A stretch of DNA of 64,000 nt from Corythucha ciliata. Its lineage: Eukaryota; Arthropoda; Insecta; Hemiptera; Tingidae. The position numbers and the translations under genes are program-made. Position 1 is the stretch's first letter, and every line of letters begins with the position of its first letter. Of this stretch, positions 45,070 through 56,423 are shown piece after piece. The notes under the pieces are model-generated. The model did no database searches. It saw only the letters and a list, made by a program, of their open reading frames with translations, and had not been told where the DNA came from. The stretch is taken from NCBI GenBank assembly GCA_038030265.1, contig CM075937.1:9238001-9302000 (forward strand), in the 5' to 3' direction.

Positions 45070-45720
45070 CTGTGAGTATCACCATCACCCATGAAAACTT
45101 ATTTTCTGGCCGTTGAGCTCACTACACTGTGTGTGTTTTTTTAAAGTTTTTGGTGGGATTCAGTGTTCGGTGTACCAGAAACGACTGCCCTTCCTTCTTT
45201 GACATATTCGTATTCAATTCAGCCGCTACTGTTTTTCTGCGATGACTGCAATCTACAACGATCATCGTAGAACAATATCAACATGGTTTTTTTTAAAGCT
45301 GGCTTCTCCTTCTTTGTGAGCCTTTACTTCGCCGGGCACCAAGTTCACGAGCCATTTTTCTAATCTCCGAAAAAATAAATAAATAAAAAGGCGAGGGACT
45401 ATTCACTTTAACCAACACAAAAAATATCTAAACGAAACGGCAAAAGTTGGAGACTAGACTCCTCCTTACTTCTTCTAAACATTGAAAGGGGGTGAGGTGG
45501 GTTCTAACCTTCTTATTTGTTATGAGTCGAATTACCTTTGAAAAATCGAACCTCGCTTCCCCATCGTATTCGGTGAATACCGTACGTATGGAGCCGGCTT
45601 CACAAAAAATGATGACATCATAGTATTACTTCCTTTTCATCGATAGGTATATGCTTAGGCCTAAAAGTCTGTCAATAATCATGTAAGCACCTTCGGACCA
45701 GAACGTAATACCAATGAAAT
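45070..45720. other. Unassigned region upstream of the cysteine-rich exon
   Basis: No matching 5' exon found. AT-rich with no repeat recognised. Confidence 0.3.
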
Positions 45721-45733
45721 ATAGCTATACAGC

Positions 45734-45955
45734 GGCCCAGCAGAGTGGCAGGTCCAGGTCCAGGTTTCGCCTGCTGAGTGGGTTCGATTCCCACTACAGG
45801 CTGCATTATTTGAACAAAGGTCAAATAATGTGTAAAAAAAAAATTAAAAATTAACGTGTGTGCTCTCGCTCGCCCTCGTCAACGACCCCTTAAAGGTAGT
45901 TGGACGTAAAGCCCCGTTGGTTTACCAATGATTACTTTACTTATAGCATAGCTAT
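45734..45955 (+). mobile_element. tRNA-derived SINE with 13-bp target duplications
   Basis: Starts GGCCCAGCAGAGTGGCAGG (A-box region) and carries GGTTCGATTCCC (B box), followed by ACTACAGGCTG as in the end of a tRNA head. A body with AAAGGTAGTTGGACGTAAAG and a short tail ending TTATAGCATAGCTAT follow. Flanked by ATAGCTATACAGC at 45721-45733 and 45956-45968. Transcription would be by RNA polymerase III from the internal promoter. Confidence 0.85.
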
Positions 45956-45992
45956 ATAGCTATACAGCTTACCTACGCTGGTCAATACAGCT

Positions 45993-46506
45993 TAGTGATG
46001 GGCAAGTGAATCGAGAATCGATTCACTTAACTACTCGAAGAATCATTCGATTCTTTCAAAAGAATCGCGATTCTTTTCTTGGAAGGGGGGGGGGGTAACT
46101 GGAGTGGTAGGGCTCACGTCATCGAAACTGAGCCAAATTTTATTTGTAAAATGCAACGGTCATTTAATTTGAGCTTCAGCGACATTTCGAAATGAATAAA
46201 TTGCTTTTTAAAGAAATTTTTGTAAGTTGTTACGAATTGTTTTTGTCGAAATGAATACATTGTGAATAATATAAGCATAAAAAATAAAGCTCTTTCTTTC
46301 AATCTTTTATTTCCTTCTATTTCCTTCTATTTGGCATCGAGACAAAAAGAATTAAGATTACTAAGTAATAGTATCAATATCACATTATTCACATTTATTA
46401 TCCGTGGGGAGGGGGGATTGGTGAATCGCTCAACTGAATCGATTCATTTTACTGAGTGATTCGATTCTCCCTGATTCACCTCAGTGATTCGATTTGCCCA
46501 TCACTA
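45993..46506. mobile_element. hAT-like MITE with perfect 8-bp target duplication
   Basis: 514 bp with inverted ends TAGTGATGGGCAA and TTGCCCATCACTA, flanked by ATACAGCT at 45985-45992 and 46507-46514. Next to both ends lie repeats of GAATCGATTC/GTGATTCGATT. The interior has no transposase. The 8-bp duplication and the end sequence are diagnostic of the hAT superfamily. Confidence 0.93.
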
Positions 46507-46579
46507 ATACAGCTATAGTTGCGACTTTGGCGAACAATAACTCTCAAGGAAGAACTTTTATAAGAGTTTTTCTTCGAGA

Positions 46580-46815
46580 ACCAGTTGAAACAACCACAGT
46601 CTTGCAATTGCGGCCCAAGAGACGTTTGGACCACTTGAACGACCCGGTCTTGCATTTGGTCCACATGGAAACTGGTCTACAAGACTTGTAGACAAGTTGA
46701 ACGGCCAGGCAGTGGCTCTACATTGCAACTGGTCCGCAAGACGTGTAGACCAAATGAACGACACGGTATAGCAACTGGTCTACCTGCTATCTGGGTTAAG
46801 CAACCCAGATAGCTT
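46580..46815. repeat. Short tandem units and a perfect hairpin
   Basis: Units of roughly 45-70 bp sharing GCAACTGGTCTACAAGAC and GTAGACCAAATGAACGAC, alternately near-palindromic. They end with a perfect hairpin, GCTATCTGGGTT, AAGC, AACCCAGATAGC (46788-46815). Confidence 0.6.
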
Positions 46816-46879
46816 AACCTAAAATTTCAGAAATATACCACTACTCAAGGCCTGTTCGCGTCTGCTTTGAAAGAAAATG

Positions 46880-47245
46880 AATTGCAAAAGTAGGATTTTA
46901 AATTCGCCAGGTTTTTCTGAAATAATCACTTCTTTGTTTTATTTATCAATTATTTGACTGATATGATATGGATGCTCAAGACAATTTTATATGGAATCGA
47001 AGTCCTGCTGATCAATCATACTGGTGGACCCACCGCTTTGTCCGGAACCGACTACGGTCATATTGGTGGCCCACCAATTTGTCCGATACACTACGGACAT
47101 ATTGGTGGTTTCACCCACCAATATGTCCGAAGTGTTTCGGACAAATTGGTGGGTGAGGGAATTTTTCTCATCCACCAATATGACCGCCCACCAATTTGTC
47201 CATTACCGCACCCACCAATTTGTCCGCCCATCAATATGTCCGGAC
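46880..47245 (-). repeat. CCACCAATTTGTCCG palindromic tandem element interrupting gypsy gag
   Basis: 46880-47110 is an inverted copy of 35808-36050. 47020-47245 has about ten words of the type CCACCAATTTGTCCG or CCACCAATATGTCCG in both orientations. The right edge at about 47245 abuts the gag frame, which stops being recognisable there. Confidence 0.75.
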
Positions 47246-47763
47246 CCCGCCTCATCGTGGCATGTCCAATTGGCGGAACGTGAGATGTTCTTGAGAGCCG
47301 CGAGGTACTGCGAAATAGATTCCTCCGATTTTTGAATCCGTGAAAGAAATTTATGCCGCTCGGTGTTGGAGCGGGGGCAGAGGTGAATGTCAAGAAGCCC
47401 GTTCAGAACGTCGTATGTTTTTGAGGAAGGTAAATCAGGTGCGGTTAAGCTTGAAAGAAGTTGGTAATACTTTGACCCCAACGCATTTATGAGAATGTTT
47501 GCCTTTGTAGCATTTACTTCGGGAGTATCTCCACGAAGGCATTTTAGATCGAAATAGTTGTCTAAACGTTCTTTATACGATTTGAAAGATTCTTTGTCCT
47601 CGTCGAACGACTCAAAAGTTATCGCCTCGCCGAACAGGGTTTCCCGGAACAGGAGGCGGCTGACATAGCAACTTAGCGAGAGCCTCGGACTGATTCCGTA
47701 GGGCTTTCAAGATTGACTGGTTTTGTACCTGGATGTCCAGTAATAATCCTGGATTTTTTGGCA
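47246..47763 (-). pseudogene. Ty3/gypsy gag fragment
   Basis: Starts at MPKNPGLLLDIQVQNQ (47763) with NQSILKALRNQSEALAKLL; after a frame change near 47620 come FDEDKESFKSYKERLDNYFD, KYYQLLSSLTAPDLPSSKTY, LSRIQKSEESISQYLAALK and CHDEA. This is the retrotransposon gag/capsid pattern of invertebrate gypsy elements. The C-terminus and all of pol are missing because the CCACCAATTTGTCCG element begins at 47245. Unrelated in sequence to the gag at 31604-32090. Confidence 0.8.
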
Positions 47764-47827
47764 TTTTTTTTTCTTTTGTTTTGTAAACTAAGGTCCACGT
47801 CACTATCACGAGCACGAAAAATTTACG

Positions 47828-47845
47828 TTTATCCTCGTCGCCATT
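47828..47845 (-). promoter_or_regulatory. Primer binding site of gypsy element
   Basis: TGGCGACGAGGATAAAC begins two bases inside the LTR, the usual place for a tRNA primer site and a common form in insect gypsy elements. Confidence 0.6.
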
Positions 47846-48040
47846 TGTTATGTATTAAAAAAAAAATGAAAAGAGAAAGACTGTTACGATATTAGCAATT
47901 AATTTTATTCCACGGGCAGCCGGGCTCAGACAGACTCGAAGGGGTGGTGCGGGTGGCCGACAGGAAGACAGGATGGTTGAGTGGGGGCCGGGGGTTACAT
48001 TCCATTTCGATCATTATAGTATAAAATAAAATATATAACA
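47846..48040 (-). repeat. Gypsy 5' LTR
   Basis: 195 bp with TGTTAT...ATAACA perfect inverted termini, directly upstream of the primer site and gag on the minus strand. Its outer edge sits exactly at the start of a family A block (GCAAGAACTGGCG), so the element inserted at an array edge. The 3' LTR is lost. Confidence 0.8.
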
Positions 48041-48605
48041 GCAAGAACTGGCGTTTTTTCTCAATTTTGGACGCGAATTAGTTATTTTTATCACTTATAT
48101 CAGTGATTAGTGTTTTCTCAACTTGAGCTATGAATAAGCCCTTTCAATCAATTAGCGCTTTTCACACATTTTAGTCGACAGTCAGAGTTTTTCTCCAATT
48201 AGCAATTTATTTTGCTTCAGCCATGACTTTAGTACTTTATCTCAGCAATGAAGTGGCCGTTAAATCCGTGAATTTTCTCATTTTTCGCTTTAAGTTAGGA
48301 TGCCCCCCAAAGTATCGCCTCTTTTCAATTTCAGCTTTAAAAGAGCCCTTGTTCCAATTTCTAGCGGCAGTTACCACTTGTTCTTTATTTTGGCCGTGAA
48401 TGTTCGATTTTTTTCACATTTAGGTATGCGAGCTAGCGCTTTTTCCCCACTTTAGCAGTGAGTTAGCTATTTTTCTAAATTTCAGGGTGCCGGGTTGATT
48501 TTTGCGTGCATCAGTAAATTAAGAAGCCCCGCAAATTATCACTTTTTTTTCAAATTTTGCCGCGCATTTAGAGCTTTTTTGAATCTATTTCACATTTAGG
48601 TCCGA
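48041..48605 (-). repeat. Family A block, copy of 23007-23590
   Basis: Same orientation and unit order as 23007-23590. Identity is broken after TTCACATTTAGG at about 48600. Confidence 0.9.
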
Positions 48606-50747
48606 TTTCATCAACTTCTTAAACCAAGATCAACAACTAATCGCGATTACAATGTAAACATTTATATCAAAATTCATATGGATCACTATTGGTAACTCAA
48701 AGTTAAAAGTGAAAAAATTGCAAATTCACGTCGACAAACCACCCCGGTTATAAAAATTTCACGTTACGCCCCTCAGAGAGGATCCGTCCCCCCCCTCCTC
48801 ACCTACCAAAATCAAGTGTTCAGAGTTTTATTTTTTTTCCCCCCGCATCAGATAAAGAGTTAAAGTATATACTTCGTCCGTGGAAGAAGATCGTGGCTCG
48901 CGGTTAAACGGACGCACTGAGCAAGTAAAACACTTCTTACGACCGCGCGCCAAACACGGTAACGCACGAATACCCTGTTCTAAATCAATCTTTTTAGACT
49001 TATTTTGAGATCTATGGATCAGTCATGGGCAGGTGGACTCTTTACTCGAGAAGCGATTGGGTAGCTTATCGTATAGTCGTATGTTCACTATTGCAACGCA
49101 AAATAGGGAGACTCGAATGCGTAACTTCTGTCTACGACAGCGCTTTGAAGGGTTGACAGGGGGGGTGGAGAACAATCACGTTTTCCATTAATGGAATTAT
49201 TAACATCCATAATAACAGCGTTATGATGCTTTGACCCTGATCAATAAGAAAAACCAAGTGGGTCAGTGCATTTCATTTCAAATGTAGTTTGTCATATATA
49301 ACGACATCGTTAGAACGACCGATCCGCATTTAGTTATCAAAGCAGTCCATACGCCTACGTATAACAAGGTAAGCGTCTTAAACCATGAGTTTTCTTAAAG
49401 TATTATTGATGGGAGGGGCGTTATGAATCAAAAATGGAAGTGTGTACCTATGGTTTTTGAGTGATGGGTTTACATCGGGGACCCCCCCCCCCTTTTTTGT
49501 GAAAATAATCGATTTTTATTCTTATTTTATCAAATTCCGCCAAATTGGCTGAGTATTGTAAATCCGCCATGACTTTGCTGGCGTTGATATTCAAGTGAAT
49601 AAAGCGCCCTTGTGAATTGGCTCAAATCCACATAAATTTACTCGTTATCGCGTTCAGATTTCCCGCTGCGTGAAGATGGGTCCAAGACTCACATACTGTG
49701 GAGTTCTTTTCTAACATTTTGTTCGCGTAAAATCGGACTCATATTTATTGAGGAAATATTTATGATAATGTTGAACCAAACCGCGAAAAAAGAATCAATC
49801 TGCAGGCTCTCGAAGCTCATTTCGAGGAGAGAGCACCCCCTCCCCCTCCCACCGAAATCAAGTGTTCAACGTTTTATTTATTTTACCGCATCAAAATTTT
49901 GCTCAGTCCGCGTTGTTGTGATTCTGTTCAACTCTTTGTTTTCACTACATTGCATAGTGAATTCGCTGAGTGCGGAAGATGATACCACGGGCCTGGAATG
50001 TGTTGTTTATTTATTGACATAAAAAAAGCACATAAAGTCGTTTGTATAGACGATTTCCACTCATGCGCTCTCCAGTCCTACTTCAAAAGTTTTGCAACCC
50101 GCTTAGGCCAGGTTATGGGTTACTCTTGTCTTGAGCTGTGTAAAGTGAACTTATTTTTTCTCTCATTCCCATCAAACTAAAACCACTTTTGCAGTTGTTC
50201 ATTTCTGATTTTATTCTTCAGCCACCGTTTCACGAAACGTACCGATGAAAACTCGTCGTTCCGGCGGCACCTTAACATGAAGTCCCATCATAGTTGCACA
50301 TTTATCTGACTCATTCACAAGTACTTTCTCTTCCCTTTTTCCTCAATTTAAGACGTTTTCAATCAAGTGCTGGCAAGGTTGAGAGTAGGTGATAAATTTA
50401 GTAACTGGGTCAACCCAGGTCGACCCGGAATGGAAGAACTTCTACAGTCATCGAAGCAGCAATAGAATCGCAATTTTCTGACTTTTAGATGAGAAGCACG
50501 CAAAGGAAGTATAATTGTAGACTCGAAATAAACGAAAAACTCAAAAAAAAAATATGCAGTATTTGAACCCGAAATACAATCGTAGTAATGCTAGCAACGT
50601 GAAAAAAAAAAAAATACTGTTAAAGAGGCTCTAGGCAACTAGAAATAAACCCATAACCTGCAGTTCTAAACCTTCGCTTTTTCTACGGAAATCGTCTATT
50701 GAGAATATTTATTTCATAATTTATATGGTGTAAAAAAACAAACAATA
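48606..50747. other. Unassigned region
   Basis: No gene recognised. AAATCAAGTGTTCA with GTTTTATTT and CCGCATCA occurs at 48810 and 49855, a small dispersed repeat. Short frames (49762-50180) lack motifs. Confidence 0.3.
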
Positions 50748-50882
50748 GGTGCGTTCCATTGTTTCGCGAGTGCTATACTTTGAAGAAAATCATCTGGTTT
50801 CATTCAATTTTTTCAGAACAAGTCAATGAAATCACGTGGTTTTCTACACTAGTGTAATATTAGCAAAACAATGGAACGGACC
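50748..50882. mobile_element. MITE with GGTGCGTTCCATTGTTT ends
   Basis: The left end GGTGCGTTCCATTGTTTCGC is mirrored by GCAAAACAATGGAACGGACC; the interior ATCATCTGGTTTCATT and AATGAAATCACGTGGTT also pair. About 135 bp, whole-length hairpin. Confidence 0.8.
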
Positions 50883-51480
50883 GAATACAAATTTTACAAT
50901 AAATTTTGGGACTGGAGTGTCTACATTATGATTACATGATCGTCAACTGACTAGAAATGCTTCCTTTCCATGCACCTTGCCCCGGATTATGAAGAAATTA
51001 ACTGCTACCCCTAGTCGAACGGAACAGTGTATAATCAATTCAAATAATCTTTCCATAATGCCATTAGGTAATTCATGTACATTTCGAAGTGATAACATTC
51101 AAATTTTAGTCGCAAAGGACATGCAAGATTCACATGGTTACTGCGCTTACTGTAACACCAAAAACAAGAAATTGAACCCCCCACCCCCACGCATTCAACA
51201 GAAATATATTCGAATTGAAAAAAATAAAAAAGAGAAACATTTCTCTGGCGATGCCTTCTCATATTTTAAAGTCCAGTAAAAGCGGATGTAAATCATCGTC
51301 GACCATTGAATGCGCGGCTCGTCAGCCGCCGAAGCCGAACAAGCCCCTACCCCCGAATCTTGCAAATGTTGCGGCTCATCATACTTTGATACTATTAGCA
51401 TTTTTGCGATTTTTCAACCTGGAAACTTGCATTGCAACCGCAAACTTTGAAATTTCCCGACAATTTGGCCGACATTATTT
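50883..51480. other. Unassigned region
   Basis: Overlapping frames on both strands at 50977-51535 lack recognisable motifs. Nothing else seen. Confidence 0.3.
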
Positions 51481-51487
51481 TGCCTCA

Positions 51488-52285
51488 GCTCAGTGGCAGA
51501 TTTACGAGGTGGGTTTAAGGGGGGGGGGGGTTTAAACCCCCCTCCCCTAAGAAAATGGCGTCCGCTAAAAATTTGTTGATAGTCATTCCAGAGATTTCTT
51601 TTAATACCTCGCACATACCAAAGGGCGACTGTTGAAGTGGGATCTGCGAAGAATGATGATTTCTCGACGAAGGGGGGCGAATCTCGTGATGGTGAGGCCA
51701 CCATTCATTGAGGGGGAGGGGGGGCACCGGATATGATAAATAGATGAAAAAAATGGATTCTTAGGTTTCAAAGCGATGATTAGCGGCAAATATTGAGAAC
51801 AAGCGATCATTTACCACTTAAATTAGGAAAAATACACCAATTCGAGATATATGAAGGCAACTTTGTGGACAAAACAGAGAAAATACGAATTTCCAAATTC
51901 CTATAGGCCTTTAAGGCAGAAGAAATTGAGAAAGCGTTCTAATGTGCTACTCTTTGGGCAGGTACACGGGAAAACGATGAAAAAAAAAAAACGCCAATAT
52001 CAAATAGCGGCTTTTAGCGGTAGCAAAAAAGCGTTAACTCATAGTAGAAAACTAAAATAAATCGCTAATTCGTGACTGAAAATGAATGAAAAAAAAAAAA
52101 AACTAATTGTGGCGAAAATAGAGAAAAAGCTGAGGTCCATCGCTCACCTGGCTCAACAATTAATTTTTGGAAACCAATAATTCGTGGTTTACTCGAGGCA
52201 ACAACAGAAAAAAGCGCAATTGAGAAAAATCGATAATTCACGGCTGAAATTGAGAAATAAGCCAATTCGCGGCACTGCAAATAAA
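51488..52285 (+). repeat. Family A array with CAGTGGCAGATTTACGAGG leader
   Basis: The leader at 51492 resembles CAGTGGCGGATCTAGG at 38798, a hAT-like terminal word followed by a family A array. Units from 51760 to 52285 read AATTGAGAAAAATCGATAA, ATTCGCGGCA and so on. Confidence 0.7.
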
Positions 52286-52475
52286 TAAATAATAATGAAT
52301 TTTTTTGTAGATTTGAGAATTCACAAGGTTTTCTCCCCTCTACAAAACCTCTCCTCTTAATAATAATAAAAAAAAAAGTCCCGAGAGTTGGTTGAACTAC
52401 ACCCTAAATGAAGTCTAAAAGAAAGAGTTTTTTGGGAAAATAAAAAGGCAAAATGTGGCCCAGAAAGCATACAAG

Positions 52476-52506
52476 CTTCGTCATTGCGAGGAGCGAAGCG
52501 ACGTGG
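52476..52506. repeat. Bacterial (Rickettsiales-type) palindromic repeat word
   Basis: TTGCGAGGAGCGAAGCGAC, preceded by CGTCA, matches a well-known repeat consensus scattered through Rickettsia and some other intracellular bacteria, often read as IPRRFAPRNDE-type peptides; the minus frame here reads CLDSIPRRFAPRNDEA. No bacterial gene is seen around it. Confidence 0.5.
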
Positions 52507-52915
52507 AATAGAATCTAAACATGTTTGAACGTACAAAGACGTAATCTCTATCACACAAGACGACAAAGACGAAGTATAAACGAATATATACCGTCACTAA
52601 ATAAAATGGACTGATTAAAGAGGCAAAAATTGTGATTCACAGCCCCTTGCCCACAAACACTCATACACCAACACTAAAGTCGGTTCTAACAACCGAGCTG
52701 AGTAGGCTGGAAGAATATCAACCGTTCAGCTGGGTCAAAGCTTCTAGGTGGTGAGTTGTGATGCACGAGACCGAGACCACTCAAGTCTCGTCTCGAGCAC
52801 TTGGCATGCGCATCATCACTGCCGTATTTTCATAACCAAGTTCACTCTGTTAAGTCATCTAAGACGCAACCGAGCGGGAGACAACAGTCAGTTAAACAAC
52901 GACAAGTTTACAAAT
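52507..52915. other. Unassigned spacer
   Basis: Nothing recognised. Confidence 0.3.
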
Positions 52916-53160
52916 TTATTGAACGTTATAACGCCCTTAATTATTTTTAATATAAGCTCAGGACTCAATCGACATGAAGGGCAAAACAAAAACGACACTT
53001 TTATCGAGTTGCGACGGTGGAATTTCTCCGTCCTCCTCAGCCTGTTTTGAAGCCTGAGGAGGACGGAGAAATACCACTGTCGAAACGTCGCAACTCGATA
53101 AAAGTGTCGTTTTTGTTTTGCCCTTCATGTCGATTGAGTCCTGAGCTTATATTAACGACA
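52916..53160. repeat. Penelope-type palindrome with hammerhead-like motif
   Basis: About 52948-53036 is the reverse complement of about 53050-53152. Both arms encode LNRHEGQNKNDTFIELRR, resembling the end of a Penelope ORF after the GIY-YIG nuclease. Between them lies CCTGAGGAGGACGG...CTGTCGAAACGTCGC, with CTGANGA, a GAC/GTC stem and GAAAC as in a hammerhead core. Two element tails are joined head to head. Confidence 0.6.
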
Positions 53161-53566
53161 AGTTTAACCGAGTGGGAGTTTCCACCATAGCTGTCCTTGG
53201 ACAGCGGAAAAACGCAAGCATTTTTTTGATTGAAACGGGTTTTAAGAATCATAATTTGACGTCAAAAAAATGTTCCGACCATTTTCCTGGAAAATACGTG
53301 ACGGTAGCATATATGCTACTTTGCGAAGTTGCAGTACGTTTCATGTTTTTCTTCGAGTATCACCAGTGCTACTTTGCGAAGATGAATATCTCCCTACCTT
53401 TGCTGCAGGATCAGAAGTTTTCAGATTGAAAGGAAAAAAAAGGAACTGATTTCACCATAATGTATTACTTTTTAAACCATAGGAAATAGGGGAAAAACAA
53501 AAATTTCGAAAATAAAATTGCAAATACAAAAAAAAAAAAAAAATGCAGTCTGTTCACCGGTGGGCT
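53161..53566. other. Unassigned spacer
   Basis: GCTACTTTGCGAAG occurs twice (53312, 53370). A-run at 53528. Nothing else seen. Confidence 0.3.
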
Positions 53567-53764
53567 TGCGTGAAACAATTTCTTTTTATAGTTAGACAAA
53601 ATCTCAAACCACACTTTTCGCAGTGGATATTTGTGAATCCCTTGTGACAAAACCGGCACTTCCCTCTGTCCCTGAGCACTGGAGAATGGTCAATGCGGTC
53701 TTTTAGGATTGTACCGCCGTATGGGTCTGGGTTCAGGGAGTCGACAAAGTGTAACAAAGAGGTA

Positions 53765-54107
53765 CCTTTACCCCGTGATGTACATTTATTATTTACAGTC
53801 TGACTCACCTTTCCCCAGGCCCGACGGCCTGCGGTAGCGTGTACACGAGCTGGCGCAAGGGCTGGTCGCGAGGGGGTCGGCCCCCCCTGCACGGATGTGC
53901 GTCCCTGACTCTAAGCTGTCCCCTCGACTCTGTCCCCCCTGGGTTTTTATACTAAACCCCCGAGGACATGTTTGTAAAACCCTAAGTGTTGTGGATAACA
54001 AGCAGTTTCCTCAAGGATTTGTTGACGCTATCGGGTCATTCTCTCCCGCTCGTCCCTGAGCTCGCCGGGTTCATTCACCGAGCACATAACGCCCTTTTTA
54101 GGGCGTT
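53765..54107 (-). mobile_element. Probable solo LTR inside the piggyBac gene
   Basis: Separates EAIL from KGTSLLHFVDSLNPD of the transposase. On the minus strand it begins TGTAACGCCCTAAAAAGGGC, contains TATAAAA (about 53948) and ends after AATAAATGTACA (about 53785). Promoter and poly(A) signals in this order fit a solo LTR, but no exact target duplication is seen. Confidence 0.5.
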
Positions 54108-55967
54108 ACAGGATTGCCTCTTTCAACGGGTCGACATTTTTCTTCCGTTTCACGGTAGGAGGCGTCGGAGACCGAGACGACGAGGGCCGTCCAAGTTTTG
54201 GCCTTCTGTAGAGCAGTAGCTCCTCCGCTAACTCGATTTTGAAGTCCTTCAAGTTCATTTTTGACGTTTGGTTTGTTCTCTTGTAGAGAATCCAAGAATT
54301 GATGCAAGATATGTCCAGCAGCCAGCCGAATATCCCGAGGTAGTACTTGTGGCTACGCAGAGGAGTCCTGTAGAGAGAATACAGCATGTCCGACAGGTCA
54401 ACGCCACCGATGAAAGAGTTGTATTCCAAGATGGCCTGAGGGCATGGGACATCTTCTTTTTTATGGGCTTCCTTGTTCCATCTCTTTATAGTTCCTAGTT
54501 TTTCTCCTCCAACGTACGTATATCCCATCCTTATCAACCCATTTCAGCAGGGCTATCTTTCCCGATTTGTCAACGGCTTAGTCGAAGGAACCTCTTCCTT
54601 GTTTTATGAGATCCTTGTCGTTTTTAAGCGACATCCTCAGCTCCTGCCATTCTATTTGAGCGAAGAGTGCCTAACGACAAGACGCCAAGCTCATTCCTCA
54701 AATAGAGCATGAGCCGAGGAGACGAATAAAAATTGTCAAAGTAAACCGAAGTCAACGGAGGATCTTGCAAGCACTTCAGAAGAGCCACCACACACTTTTC
54801 GGTGAAAGTCAATTCTTCCTCCTTGGGCGAAAATTTCACTCTCGAAAATGTGCTTTCTCCGCAAAATGGGACAAAGTTGTCCCACGCCTGAGGTTCCACT
54901 AAGAACAAAGAACTTGAATCCCCACTTGTGGGGTTTATCCTTCATGTACTGCCTCAAGCTCCCCGCACGAGATCCTTTGTATGGAATCATGGATTCGTCA
55001 ACGGCGAACTTCTTTTCACCAATGTTGACGGCATTACAAGACTTTTGTATAGAGTCGAGAACTGGCCGAATTTTAAAGTACCGATCGTTGGGATCCACAA
55101 TGTCATTGTTATTGAAGTGCAGGAATCTACGAATCTGCTCGTATTTTTTGAGAGACATTACGTTGGAAATTTTGTCATATCGGAGCTCACGGCTCCAGTA
55201 ATCGCGATAGGCAGGCATTCCGACTACACCCATTATCAACTCGACAGCCAGAAAATCCAAAAAATCATCCCGAGTGAAAGCGAACGGGGTACCCCCTGTT
55301 TTCTGCATAGCGTAGATCCGGGTTTGTTCGACAATGAACTTGATTAAGTCTTCCGAAAAAAAAAACTCGTAAAAAAAATCAGCCGGACGATTGCTGTCGT
55401 CGAAACATTCAGGGGAGGTCATGATGTTACGTGGAAGATCTATTCCTCCACCTTGGATATGTCCATGCCTCTATCTGAAAAGGAAGTGTAAAATTAGTAC
55501 GTCCAACCGGCCCTGATAAATTTGAATGTTCGTATTACTTGTAGTTGATCTTCTTCTTATTTCGCGGTAGCGATGTCTTGACCTTCTTCTGATCCTGACT
55601 AGGATTTTGTTTTGGTCGGGAGGATCCTGATGGATCAGGAGGTACTGCAGAGGAAGAACAAGGAACTTGGTCTACCACCGTTTTTTCAGTAGACGACGGA
55701 AAATCAGAAAACGATATTTCGGTTTCAAGTTCGTTTCCAGCAGGATCAGCGTTAGCGAAATCTGAGTGGGAACAATAAATTGGGGTTTTTAAAACTAATG
55801 ATACAAAATTCATTTCATGCGTTGATTACTGTAATTTTTACCAATCTGAACATCGTGAAGTATAGGTTCTTCCTCTAAATCAGCAGCTACATCGAATAAA
55901 TTTTCAATTCTCCTCTCGATCTGAGAATATGACAAATTTTCCTCCCCCTCCTCATCATCAGACAACG

Positions 55968-56100
55968 GACCTGACCCCCCCTATTCTGTAACTCTTAACG
56001 CATGCGTTAGCGAAATAAACAAGATGAATAATTGAAAGTAATCAGCTGAGAAATTTAGCTAACGCACGCGTTAAGAGTTACAGAATAGGGGTACAGGTCG
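55968..56100. mobile_element. MITE with CCTATTCTGTAACTCTTAACG ends split by a short centre
   Basis: The left arm GACCTGACCCCC then TATTCTGTAACTCTTAACGC is mirrored by GCGTTAAGAGTTACAGAATA then GGGGTACAGGTC. About 130 bp. It sits at the start of an N-terminal exon of the piggyBac-like gene. Same terminal motif as the MITEs at 11225 and 38357. Confidence 0.8.
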
Positions 56101-56423
56101 AGGGACTAAGGACATGATATACTCGGCTCGGCTCTTGAAATGCTAGAAAATTAATAAACATAATCACACATGAGTAGCGGATGAAGAGATCCTACGACCG
56201 ATGAAGTAGTATCCAAGCAATCCAGAACTTCGCGAAGTAGCACCAGTGCAACCAGAGTAAAATGCGTGCCCTCTCCACAAAAATTATAATTATCCTCAAA
56301 AACTACTGCCTTTCTTTTTTTTAAGGGTGCATACGATGTGAGAATATTTTTTTCCCTATTCGTTCGTAATTATAAATAGCCAGTAAAAAAGAGTAAACTT
56401 ACCTTCTTCGACGCGGCGTCCAT

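Larger units (their letters stand above)
53567..56423 (-). pseudogene. Intron-containing piggyBac-like transposase gene, broken
   Basis: Exon 1 (56423-56403) encodes MDAASKK and ends at GTAAGT. A later exon (about 55975-55846) encodes SDDEEGEENLSYSQIERR and ends ATTG/GTAAAA; the next (55762-55536) starts after CCACTCAG with NADPAGNELETEISFSDF and ends NKKKINYK. The main exon, from about 55480, opens with an in-frame TAG then RHGHIQGGGIDLPRN and the DDE_Tnp_1_7 core: FAVDESMIPYKGS (first Asp), SVYFDNFYSSPRLM (second), FIGGVDLSDMLYSLY (third). All three Asp are kept. The C-terminal cysteine-rich domain (CRFCHKGF, CEKCGLRFC) is at 53567-53650. Frameshifts near 54870 and 54610 and an insertion at about 53765-54107 inactivate it. 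Confidence 0.8.

Noticed and set aside
45734..45810. Functional tRNA gene
   Set aside because: The head has A- and B-box-like parts but is followed by a SINE body and bounded by target duplications.
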